Source: Deltaproteobacteria bacterium
Lineage (GTDB): Bacteria; Desulfobacterota; B13-G15
NCBI GenBank assembly: GCA_003646705.1
Contig: QMLK01000083.1
Coordinates: 1-5,765, forward strand
DNA: 5,765 bases
Direction: 5' to 3'
Below the pieces are notes generated by a model. It had not been told where the DNA came from and ran no database searches. It saw only the letters and a program-made list of their open reading frames with translations. Position 1 is the first letter of the stretch, and every line of letters begins with the position of its first letter. Position numbers and translations under genes: made by a program. Below, in pieces: positions 1 through 5,765 of the stretch.

Positions 1-1230
1 ATCCTTGGTGACCAGGAGACAGAGGTGCATAGGGGTCAACATCATCCCCATATAGCCGAAGCCGTAGGCCAAGAGACCGTAAGGGATGACCTCACCAAGG
101 GGGATGAGGGACAGCACCAAGGGGAAGGAGGTCCCGACGAAGCCCAAGGCGATCCCGGTGACGAGGCCGGAGATGAAGGGCAGCATGGTGATGATGAGGA
201 GGGGGTGGATGCCGTAAAGGCCCAGTTCCCCTCGCACCACCTCCATGGCAGAGCTCCTCATCAAGACCCCCTTGAAGGCCATTATCCCGAAGATGATCAT
301 CGCCATGCGGGGGATGGAGAGCTTCCCCACACTTGCCAGAAGGTCCCGACCTCCGAGGCCGTTTTCCCTCATCACCCACCCTATGGCAGCGGTCAAGCCC
401 AAGGAGAAGCCGAAGTACTTGGGGGGAGGCAAGGGCAAAAAGGGCCTCAAGAAGGGATGTAACACCTGTCCCGCGAAGAGGAGGATCAACAGCAGCACTA
501 TGGGCATGACCTCTCGAAGGAATAGCGCCAAGGGTACTTTCTCCTTTGGGGAGGTCCTGGTCGCCCTCGGCATGTGACGGGCGATGAAGAGGACGCCCCC
601 TAAAACGGCTCCCACGGTCAGGGGGAACTGGGCCAAGATGAACTTCCAGGTCTCCACCCCGAGAAGGGAGACGGCCAGAACGAAACCCGGGTAGAGGGGC
701 CACCAGTACTCCCAAATGTGGCGGAACCAATAGTTCACGGCTGCCATCAGCTCGGGAGGGCGCTCACAGGCCGGGTAGCTCTGTTGGACCATGGGGGCGG
801 AGAAGAGGGCTCCCCCCGGCATGGGCAGGAGGCCTATCAAGGCCGGCATGGCCAAGGTGGTGAACCTCCGACTCGGACCGAGGCGTCCGAAGGTCTCCAC
901 GATCCTTTGGAGTTGCCCCGATCGTTCCAACAAGTTGCTGAGGACCAAGATCGCCACGATGATCGCCGCCAGCCAAAGGGTCTGGGGAGACGTCATCTCT
1001 TCGAAGATGACCCCCAAAAGGCGAGGCAAGGGGAGGCCCATCCAGAGGCCGACGGCGAAGGCGCCCATGAAGAGGCAGAGGGAAAGCGGCAGTCCCCTCC
1101 GATTGAGGAGGAGTATGAGGGCAAAGACCGAGAATATCTTCAACAGGCCGGGCACCGCCAAGGGCATCACCTCCTCAAAGGAGGCTGTAGAGGGTACCAC
1201 AAGATGGGGCCAAAGGGGAAAGGCCTCCAT
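1..1230 (-). CDS. DUF401-type integral membrane protein, 3' end cut by window edge
   Basis: An open frame of 410 codons runs from ATG at 1230 to the left edge without a stop, so the C-terminus is missing, probably by only a few tens of residues. The protein is very hydrophobic, with about ten to twelve likely membrane segments (for example around residues 22-42, 48-68, 84-101, 173-190, 197-217, 234-255, 340-360 and 380-405). Features that recall DUF401 proteins are the LPMPGGALFSAP stretch (133-144), NYWFRHIWEYWWPLYPG (166-182), GFVGTSFP (363-370) and TPMHLCLLVT (399-408). The last resembles the C-terminal signature of related ion-transporter-like permeases. The family is known mainly from archaea and thermophilic bacteria; its substrate is not established, and I infer a transporter only from the fold. 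The start is supported by GGAGG six bases upstream. The gene is divergent from the phosphatase gene. Family call from memory of motifs; membrane nature is certain. Confidence 0.82.
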   Translation of the reverse strand, partial: MEAFPLWPHLVVPSTASFEEVMPLAVPGLLKIFSVFALILLLNRRGLPLSLCLFMGAFAVGLWMGLPLPRLLGVIFEEMTSPQTLWLAAIIVAILVLSNLLERSGQLQRIVETFGRLGPSRRFTTLAMPALIGLLPMPGGALFSAPMVQQSYPACERPPELMAAVNYWFRHIWEYWWPLYPGFVLAVSLLGVETWKFILAQFPLTVGAVLGGVLFIARHMPRATRTSPKEKVPLALFLREVMPIVLLLILLFAGQVLHPFLRPFLPLPPPKYFGFSLGLTAAIGWVMRENGLGGRDLLASVGKLSIPRMAMIIFGIMAFKGVLMRSSAMEVVRGELGLYGIHPLLIITMLPFISGLVTGIALGFVGTSFPLVLSLIPLGEVIPYGLLAYGFGYMGMMLTPMHLCLLVTKD

Positions 1231-1260
1231 TTGACCCCTCCCTAAAGGGGGTGGTATCTT
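1231..1260 (+). promoter_or_regulatory. Possible promoter of the inositol-phosphatase gene
   Basis: TTGACC at 1231-1236 matches the sigma-70-type -35 box at five of six positions. TATCTT at 1255-1260 matches the -10 box at four of six, with an 18-bp spacer. Transcription would then begin at about 1266-1268, on or next to the ATG at 1268, giving a leaderless or nearly leaderless message. This agrees with the lack of a well-placed ribosome binding site. The -35 box directly abuts the start codon of the divergent gene. The call rests on consensus matching alone. Confidence 0.35.
1237..1241 (-). promoter_or_regulatory. Ribosome binding site of the DUF401-type gene
   Basis: Read on the minus strand, GGAGG lies six bases before ATG 1230. 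This favours that start over the internal ATG at 1167, whose AGGAGG is only two bases away, too close for normal use. Confidence 0.6.
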
Positions 1261-1267
1261 TCCCTCC

Positions 1268-2080
1268 ATGCAGGAAGGGCTTTTGGAGACGGCGATAGAG
1301 GCGGCCCGAAGGGCAGGGGAAATCCAGCTCAGGGGTCTAAGGGACGAGAGGAGGATAGAGTTCAAGGGAGAGATAGACCTCGTGACCGAGGTGGACCGGG
1401 CCTGTGAGAGGACGATCTTGGAGATCCTGAAGGGCCGTTTCCCCCAGCACGACGTCATCACCGAAGAGAGCCCCATGCCCCTGAGCGGCTCCCCCTATCG
1501 ATGGATAGTGGACCCCCTGGATGGAACGGTCAACTACGCCCACCGTTACCCGGTCTTCGCCGTATCCATCGCCTTGGAACTGGAGGGAAGGCTCTTGCTG
1601 GGGGTGGTCTACGATCCGACCCGAGGGGAGCTCTTCTGGGCCATGAGGGGCAAGGGGGCTTACCTCAACGGGGAGCCCCTCCGGGTCTCGGACACCGATG
1701 AGCTCACCAGGGCCCTCCTGGTGACGGGCTTCCCCTACGACATAAGGCGAAGCCCGGTGAACAACCTCGACCACTTCCAAAACCTCATCCTCCGCGCCCA
1801 GGCCGTAAGGAGGGACGGCTGTGCCTCTTTGGATCTCTGTTACGTGGCCATGGGCAGGTTCGACGGCTTCTGGGAGCTGAAGTTGCGGCCTTGGGACGTG
1901 GCAGCAGGCACCATCATCGTCGAGGAGGCAGGGGGAAGGGTCACGGACTTCGACGGAAGGCCGGTGGACATCTACCAATTGGAGATAGCCGCCTCCAACG
2001 GCCTGATCCACAAGGAGATGCTCGAGGTCCTGCGAAGGGGCAGAAGGCCTACCACCGAATCAGGGAACTCCCCCAGGTGA
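1268..2080 (+). CDS. suhB: Inositol-1-monophosphatase family protein (SuhB/IMPase)
   Basis: This 270-residue protein belongs to the Mg-dependent, lithium-sensitive phosphatase superfamily that dephosphorylates inositol 1-phosphate; some thermophile members also act on fructose 1,6-bisphosphate. All metal-binding motifs are present: TEES (65-68, Glu66/Glu67), VDPLDGTVNY (81-90, Asp82 and Asp85) and PWDVAAGTIIVEEAGG (208-223, Asp210). The N-terminus beginning LLETAIEAARRAGEI is normal for the family, so ATG 1268 is a good start although no ribosome binding site stands at normal distance (the nearest G-rich run is 13 or more bases away). Conserved sequence ends near SNGLIHKEMLEVL (243-255). The last 15 residues are arginine-rich, unconserved in appearance, and mostly read across the 3' end of fabH on the other strand. 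Family is certain; whether the true role is inositol metabolism, sugar bisphosphate hydrolysis or the SuhB role in rRNA transcription cannot be decided from sequence. Confidence 0.93.
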   Translation: MQEGLLETAIEAARRAGEIQLRGLRDERRIEFKGEIDLVTEVDRACERTILEILKGRFPQHDVITEESPMPLSGSPYRWIVDPLDGTVNYAHRYPVFAVSIALELEGRLLLGVVYDPTRGELFWAMRGKGAYLNGEPLRVSDTDELTRALLVTGFPYDIRRSPVNNLDHFQNLILRAQAVRRDGCASLDLCYVAMGRFDGFWELKLRPWDVAAGTIIVEEAGGRVTDFDGRPVDIYQLEIAASNGLIHKEMLEVLRRGRRPTTESGNSPR

Positions 2081-3035
2081 GCCCTCCGCCGAAGGCGGTC
2101 AAGAGGACGAGGTCCCCTTTCTGTATGGTGCCGTCCCTCACCGCCTCATCGAGGGCTATGGGGACCGTAGCAGAGGAGATGTTCCCATAACGCTCTATAT
2201 TGACGTAGACCTTCTCCATGGGGACGTTGAGCCTCTTGGCCATGGCCTGAAGGATCCTCAAGTTGGCCTGGTGGGGGATGATGACCTTTACGTCGCTGAT
2301 GTCGAGGCCGTTGTGAGCCAGGGCTTCCTCACAGGCCTCGGTAAAGCGCTTCACAGCCACCTTGAAGGATTGGTTGGCCTCTATCATCTGTAGGGTGTGG
2401 AGCTTCTTGTCCACGCTCTCGTGGGAGATAGGGGTGGTCTTGGAGCCGCCCCCCGGCAAGAGGAGGGTATCTCCGTGGGCTCCGTCGGTATGGATGTGGA
2501 TGGACAGGATCCCGCTGTCGTCCTCCACCTCCTTCAGGACCACCGCCCCTGCGCCGTCTCCCCAGAGGATACAGGTGGTCCTATCGTTCCAGTCCAAGGT
2601 CCGGGTCATCACCTCGGAGGCGGCCACAAGGGCGTTTCGGTAGGTCCCGCACCTCAGGTACTGTTCCGCCACCGAAAGCGCGAAGATGAAGCCGGTACAG
2701 GCGGCGGTTACATCCATGCTCACCGCGTTGACAGCCCCGAGCTTCGCCTCAAGCCAATTGGCTCCAGCGGGACAGTGGGTATCGGGGGTGATGGTGGCCA
2801 GGATGATGAGCTCCACCTCTTCCGGCTCCATCCCCGCTGCCTCCAAGGCGCGCTCGCAGGCCACCTTGGCGAGATCGCTGGTGGCCTGCTCCGGGGCGGC
2901 CACTCGCCTCTGCCTTATCCCCGTGCGGGTGTAGATCCACTCATCGCTGGTGTCCAGAAACTGTTCAAGATCGTAATTGGTGAGGACCTTCTCCGGCAGG
3001 TAGGACCCCGTCCCTACGATCCCAATTCGTCCCAT
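2049..3035 (-). CDS. fabH: 3-oxoacyl-[acyl-carrier-protein] synthase III (KAS III)
   Basis: This 328-residue cytosolic enzyme starts type II fatty acid synthesis by condensing an acyl-CoA primer with malonyl-ACP. The thiolase-fold catalytic triad is intact: Cys113 in DVTAACTGF, His255 in IIPHQANLRI and Asn285 in ERYGNISSATVP, matching Cys112, His244 and Asn274 of the E. coli enzyme. CoA-site features DEWIYTRTGIRQR (31-43) and the LWGDGAGAVVL stretch (157-167) are present, and the C-terminus GGGLTWGSSLIRW is typical. I chose ATG 3035 because GRIGIVGTGSYLPE is the usual N-terminus and AGGAGG lies seven bases upstream; a longer reading from TTG 3101 adds 22 unrelated residues. It is about 11 residues longer than E. 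coli FabH, all between Cys113 and His255. Position 88, equivalent to the E. coli gate Phe87, is Cys. It is the last gene of the minus-strand cluster, and no other fatty-acid gene is visible. Confidence 0.95.
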   Translation of the reverse strand: MGRIGIVGTGSYLPEKVLTNYDLEQFLDTSDEWIYTRTGIRQRRVAAPEQATSDLAKVACERALEAAGMEPEEVELIILATITPDTHCPAGANWLEAKLGAVNAVSMDVTAACTGFIFALSVAEQYLRCGTYRNALVAASEVMTRTLDWNDRTTCILWGDGAGAVVLKEVEDDSGILSIHIHTDGAHGDTLLLPGGGSKTTPISHESVDKKLHTLQMIEANQSFKVAVKRFTEACEEALAHNGLDISDVKVIIPHQANLRILQAMAKRLNVPMEKVYVNIERYGNISSATVPIALDEAVRDGTIQKGDLVLLTAFGGGLTWGSSLIRW

Positions 3036-3042
3036 TCCGTTA

Positions 3043-3048
3043 CCTCCT
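3043..3048 (-). promoter_or_regulatory. Strong ribosome binding site deciding the fabH start
   Basis: Read on the minus strand, a perfect AGGAGG stands seven bases before ATG 3035. It fixes the fabH start there and argues against TTG 3101, which overlaps the stop codon of the upstream gene. Confidence 0.8.
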
Positions 3049-3056
3049 CGCGAACT

Positions 3057-3096
3057 AAAAGGGGAAGGCCGAGGATATAAACCCTCCTCCCCTCTT
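3057..3096 (-). terminator. Hairpin between the zinc-ribbon gene and fabH; weak or leaky terminator candidate
   Basis: On the minus strand AAGAGGGGAGG (3096-3086) can pair with CTTCCCCTTTT (3067-3057), giving 11 base pairs including two G-U pairs and an 18-base loop. The only T run forms the end of the stem and is followed by AGTTC, so it is not a classic intrinsic terminator. It could attenuate read-through into fabH or mark an RNA processing site. It overlaps the possible fabH promoter, and the purine-rich base composition makes chance pairing plausible. Confidence 0.22.
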
Positions 3097-3101
3097 GTCA
3101 A
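3074..3101 (-). promoter_or_regulatory. Possible internal promoter for fabH
   Basis: On the minus strand a perfect -35 box TTGACA (3101-3096) is followed after 16 bp by TATATC (3079-3074), four of six matches to the -10 consensus. The -35 box overlaps the TGA stop of the zinc-ribbon gene. Transcription would start near 3067, leaving a leader of about 32 bases that contains the fabH ribosome binding site. This would let fabH be expressed apart from the cofactor genes. Consensus match only. Confidence 0.4.
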
Positions 3102-3436
3102 CTCTCCTCGTCCCCTTCGCCCCCTTCCCCCTCTAAGGCCTCCTCCACGATCTGGTCCACCTCATCGCTGACGTCCTCACCCAACTCCTTGCCCACCTCC
3201 TTCATCCACTTGGCGAAGGAACGGGGATCCCTTTCGTCCAGGTCGCCCCAACGATCCGGGTCAGCCAGCCGCTCCAGCCTTTCCTCCTCCGACCTGAGGA
3301 AGGCCACTCGTGAGATGAGTCGCTTCATATTCCGACCCCCGCAATGTCTACAAGTGGGCTCAAAGCCCTCTGGACGCAATACCAGATGGGTCGACTTTCG
3401 CCCGCAATCCCGGCAGAGGTATTCGTAAATCGGCAT
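3098..3436 (-). CDS. FmdB-type zinc-ribbon protein with acidic C-terminal extension
   Basis: This small protein of 112 residues opens with MPIYEYLCRDCG, the hallmark of the FmdB/CxxC zinc-ribbon family. Four cysteines (8, 11, 29 and 32) in two CxxC pairs should bind one zinc ion. After the ribbon comes VKRL-like sequence (MKRLISRVAFLRS, about 38-50), then a charged helical region with a basic/acidic mix, ending in a strongly acidic glycine-rich tail (about 98-112). The family is named after a regulator of formamidase genes, but most members have no proven role; nucleic-acid or protein binding is the usual guess. Its start codon lies one base after the mogA stop, with GGAGGG six bases upstream, so translation is probably coupled to mogA. 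There is no signal peptide or membrane segment. Family assignment is firm, function unknown. Confidence 0.88.
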   Translation of the reverse strand: MPIYEYLCRDCGRKSTHLVLRPEGFEPTCRHCGGRNMKRLISRVAFLRSEEERLERLADPDRWGDLDERDPRSFAKWMKEVGKELGEDVSDEVDQIVEEALEGEGGEGDEES

Positions 3437-3437
3437 C

Positions 3438-3935
3438 TCAATCCCTCCGAGCGCACTCCCCCTCCTCCCCCCGGACCTTCTCCAAGGTGTGGGGGATGGC
3501 GGGAAGGATCACCTCAAGGCCCTCCTTGACCGCCTTGGGGCTGCCGGGGAGGTTGACGATGAGGGTCTTGCCGCGGACCCCGCAGATCCCCCTCGATATG
3601 ATGGCGTGAGGCGTCTTCTTGAAGCCCTCCATCCTCATGGCCTCCGAGAAACCGGGCAGTTCCTTATCGATGAGGCCCCGGGTCGCCTCCGGTGTGACAT
3701 CCCGGGGGGAGACCCCCGTCCCCCCCGTGGTGACTATCAGGTCGAGACCCAACTCCTCACAACCCCGGAGGAGGACCTCTCGGATCCTCTCCACCTCGTC
3801 CGGCACGACCTCCCTCATCAGGACCTCCGCTCCAGCGCCCCGGAGGATCTCCTCTGCGACCTTGCCACTGACGTCCTCCCTCTGGCCCATGGCCCCCCTG
3901 TCACTTACGGTGACTATCCCCGCCCTTATGGCCAT
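3438..3935 (-). CDS. mogA: Molybdopterin adenylyltransferase, MogA/MoaB family
   Basis: This 165-residue cytosolic protein consists of a single MoCF_biosynth domain. MogA and many MoaB proteins attach AMP to molybdopterin, producing the substrate on which MoeA inserts molybdate or tungstate. Visible family signatures are GIVTVSDRGAMGQREDVSG (6-24), the TTGGTGVSPRDVTPEAT run (69-85, with the acidic residue Asp79 in the active-site loop) and NLPGSPKAVKEGLEVI (128-143). Length is normal for MoaB/MogA. The ATG at 3935 lies inside the last codons of the moeA-like gene (10-bp overlap), with GGGGGAG five bases upstream, pointing to coupled translation. The last seven or so residues (EGECARRD) are a charged tail. 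MogA and MoaB are hard to separate by eye; the role is the same in either case if the protein is active. Confidence 0.93.
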   Translation of the reverse strand: MAIRAGIVTVSDRGAMGQREDVSGKVAEEILRGAGAEVLMREVVPDEVERIREVLLRGCEELGLDLIVTTGGTGVSPRDVTPEATRGLIDKELPGFSEAMRMEGFKKTPHAIISRGICGVRGKTLIVNLPGSPKAVKEGLEVILPAIPHTLEKVRGEEGECARRD

Positions 3936-5765
3936 ACCTTCTCCCCCATCCCCTGGGTATCGTACCCCCCGAGGGCCCTTATCTCCCGCTGGACCTCCTC
4001 GTCCCTCAAGGCCTCAAGGGTCAACCCGAGGCGCTCATCCTCGAGGGCCTCCTTGCGGATCACGAGGTCATAACTCTCCTTGGCCAGGGGGATGAAATCG
4101 AGCCCAAGGGCACGAGCCGCCGCATATATCCCCAACCCCACATCGGCCCTTCCGCTCCTGACGGCCACGGCCACGGCCAAATGGGTATATTCCTCCCTAT
4201 CGTACCCCTTCACCCCTTCCGGGGATATCCCCCTCTGCTGCAGGAGGTGGTCCAGGAGGACCCTGGTGCCTGATCCCCGTTGACGATTGACGAAGGTGAC
4301 GTCCGAACGGACAAGATCCTCTACATCCCTTATCTCCTTGGGGTTTCCGGGCTGCAGCATCAGGCCCTGCTCCCTGTCCACCAAGTGGAAGACCTCCACA
4401 TCCACCCCCTTAAGATATCGCTCCACATAGGGTATGTTGTAAAGCCCGCTGTCGGGGTCCAAGAGGTGACAGCCGGCTACAGTGGCATAACCCTTCTTGA
4501 GGGCCAAGAGCCCGCCCAAGCTCCCCGTCGCCGAAGTGGATAGATAGATCGGAGGGTAGTACCTCCTGAGGTGCTCGGCGACGACGTCGATGCTCAGGTC
4601 GTGACTTCCCACCACCAGGAGGGACCTCCTCACCTCCTCCCTGGGCCGCAGCAGCTCAACCCGAACCCCTTCCCCCTCCGATAAGCCCTCCTTGTTGGAG
4701 GGGATCCTCAACATCCCATCGGCCTTCACCAGGGAGGTGAGGACCCCCGCCCCCCTCGGGAGAGGATGGGCGAAGACCCCTGAGGTGGTCTCCATCAGCC
4801 TGACCCTGACGAACTCCTCCACCCCCAAACGGGAGGGCACGTCCTCGCTCAGGGTTGCCTCAAGGGAAGGTCCCTCGAGGGACAACTGCCCGAGCATGGC
4901 AGAAAGAAGGGGTCGGACCAAAAGCCCGAAGGACACAGCGGCACTGACGGGGTACCCGGGCAGCCCAACTACGGGTATCCCCTCCACAACGCCGAGGACG
5001 GTCGGCTTCCCGGGCATGACCCCTAAACCGTGGACCAGTACCTCCCCCATCTCCTCCAACAGTTGGCGGGTGTAATCCTCCCGGCCGGCCGAAGAGCCCG
5101 CGTTGATCAGGATCAGGTCAGAACCTCCCAGGGCCCCTTCAAGGGCCGCCCTCAACGCCACAAGCTCATTCCTCACGATCCCGACCCTCACGAATTCCCC
5201 TCCGAGCTCCTCCACCATCCCCCCTATGAGGGCCGAGTTGAACTCGGGGATCTCGCCCTCCTTCAGCGGTCTCCTCGCGGCCTCTTCTGGCTCCACCAGC
5301 TCATCCCCCGTGGGGATGAAGGTCACCCGAGGACGTCTCCTCACCCGCACTTCCTCCACCCCGGCTGCCAGGAGGATCGCCAAGTCTTGGGGCCTGATCC
5401 TGTGATTCGAGGGCAAGAGCACGTCCCCTGCTATCACGTCTTCGCCGATGGCCCTCACGTGCTGCCATGGGTGGGCGGCCCTCATGATCTCGACCATACC
5501 CCCTTCAGGTTGGTGGACCTCCTCGGCCATGATCACTGCATCAGTCCCCTCGGGCATGGGTTGGCCGGTGTCGACCCAGAGGGCCTCCTGACCAAGCCGC
5601 AACCGGACGGGATTCGCCTCCGAGGCCCCGAAGGTCCTCTCGGCCTTTACCGCTATGCCGTCCATGGCAGCGCTGTTGTAATGGGGGACCGAGACCTTGG
5701 CGCGGACCGCCTCGGCCGTGACCCGCCCGAGGGCCTCCCTTACCGGGATGACCTCCGTCTTCCCG
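3926..5765 (-). CDS. moeA: Molybdopterin molybdenumtransferase MoeA fused to a periplasmic-binding-protein-like domain, 5' end cut by window edge
   Basis: The frame is open to the right edge (612 visible codons) and lacks roughly the first 20-30 residues. The ATG at 5663-5665 is not the start: the conserved MoeA sequence VPHYNSAAMDGIAV (about 27-40) spans it. MoeA exchanges AMP for molybdate or tungstate on adenylylated molybdopterin. MoeA core signatures follow in order: VDTGQPMPEGTDAVIMAEEV (64-83), PTGDEL (151-156), NAGSSAGREDYT (221-232), HGLGVMPGKPTVLG (245-258) and GLPGYPVSA (267-275). The aspartates expected from E. coli (59, 142, 228) are present at about visible 35, 154 and 230. The MoeA domain IV ends near visible 372. 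A second domain begins at GSHDLSIDVVAEHL (386-399) and runs to the end, with NRQRGSGTRVLLD (493-505) and SGRADVGLGIYAAARALGLDF (537-557), typical of the PBP-like domain that follows MoeA in many anaerobes. No signal peptide can be judged. It is upstream of and overlaps mogA. Confidence 0.95.
   Translation of the reverse strand, partial: GKTEVIPVREALGRVTAEAVRAKVSVPHYNSAAMDGIAVKAERTFGASEANPVRLRLGQEALWVDTGQPMPEGTDAVIMAEEVHQPEGGMVEIMRAAHPWQHVRAIGEDVIAGDVLLPSNHRIRPQDLAILLAAGVEEVRVRRRPRVTFIPTGDELVEPEEAARRPLKEGEIPEFNSALIGGMVEELGGEFVRVGIVRNELVALRAALEGALGGSDLILINAGSSAGREDYTRQLLEEMGEVLVHGLGVMPGKPTVLGVVEGIPVVGLPGYPVSAAVSFGLLVRPLLSAMLGQLSLEGPSLEATLSEDVPSRLGVEEFVRVRLMETTSGVFAHPLPRGAGVLTSLVKADGMLRIPSNKEGLSEGEGVRVELLRPREEVRRSLLVVGSHDLSIDVVAEHLRRYYPPIYLSTSATGSLGGLLALKKGYATVAGCHLLDPDSGLYNIPYVERYLKGVDVEVFHLVDREQGLMLQPGNPKEIRDVEDLVRSDVTFVNRQRGSGTRVLLDHLLQQRGISPEGVKGYDREEYTHLAVAVAVRSGRADVGLGIYAAARALGLDFIPLAKESYDLVIRKEALEDERLGLTLEALRDEEVQREIRALGGYDTQGMGEKVWP

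Noticed and set aside
92..730. 212-codon minus-strand open frame
   Set aside because: It is out of frame with the membrane protein, rich in Pro, Gly, Arg and His, with no recognisable domain; a GC-rich shadow.
1..1167. Alternative start of the DUF401-type protein at ATG 1167
   Set aside because: An AGGAGG is present but only two bases from the ATG; ATG 1230 has a better-spaced site.
718..1245. 175-codon plus-strand open frame and others antisense to the membrane protein
   Set aside because: Low-complexity His/Gly/Glu-rich composition and complete antisense overlap with a convincing membrane protein.
1337..2011. 224-codon minus-strand open frame antisense to the phosphatase
   Set aside because: It mirrors a gene with all family motifs intact and shows no domain of its own.
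2397..3080. 227-codon plus-strand open frame antisense to fabH
   Set aside because: Composition typical of antisense shadows in GC-rich DNA; fabH is certain.
3036..3101. Longer fabH reading from TTG at 3101, adding 22 residues
   Set aside because: The added residues are not FabH-like, and the internal ATG 3035 has a perfect, well-spaced AGGAGG and the normal family N-terminus.
3489..4073. 194-codon plus-strand open frame across mogA and the moeA 3' end
   Set aside because: Antisense to two well-supported genes, with no recognisable motif.
3926..5665. moeA starting at ATG 5665
   Set aside because: This ATG lies within a conserved MoeA motif, and the frame stays open upstream with typical MoeA sequence (PVREALGRVTAEAV), so the start is outside the window.
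1..5765. tRNA/rRNA genes, CRISPR arrays, insertion sequences, riboswitches
   Set aside because: No direct repeats, terminal inverted repeats, cloverleaf-like sequence or long non-coding stretch was seen; the largest gap between genes is 62 bp.

Overview
The window holds six protein-coding genes packed almost without gaps, and no RNA gene, mobile element or CRISPR array that I can see. The presence of FabH points to a bacterium. The purine-rich coding strands, frequent AGG/ATA codons, high GC and lack of spacer DNA fit a thermophilic, probably anaerobic lineage, perhaps Desulfobacterota-like. That placement is an inference with low confidence.

Layout. (1) Bases 1-1230, minus strand: a polytopic membrane protein that I recognise as DUF401-type, running off the left edge. 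(2) Bases 1268-2080, plus strand: an inositol-monophosphatase family enzyme, divergent from (1) across only 37 bp and convergent with fabH with a 32-bp overlap of the 3' ends. (3) Bases 5765-2049, minus strand: a compact cluster transcribed in the order moeA-like (5' end off the right edge), mogA/moaB-like, an FmdB-type zinc-ribbon protein, then fabH. moeA and mogA overlap by 10 bp, mogA and the zinc-ribbon gene are 1 bp apart, and fabH follows after 62 bp that carry a possible promoter and a hairpin.

How the genes work together. MogA-type proteins adenylylate molybdopterin, and MoeA then uses that product to insert molybdate or tungstate. The two genes therefore encode consecutive last steps of molybdenum/tungsten cofactor assembly. 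The MoeA here is the long form with a C-terminal periplasmic-binding-protein-like domain, which may bind a small ligand such as the oxyanion. The zinc-ribbon protein is translationally linked to mogA and has no proven role. fabH encodes the initiating condensing enzyme of type II fatty acid synthesis, with all catalytic residues present, and seems to be an add-on to the cluster with its own possible promoter.

The most interesting points are the fused MoeA, the linkage of the zinc-ribbon gene to cofactor assembly, a substituted gate residue in FabH, and promoter geometry that predicts a leaderless transcript for the phosphatase. I found no clearly new system. The genes are recognisable families in an unusual arrangement.
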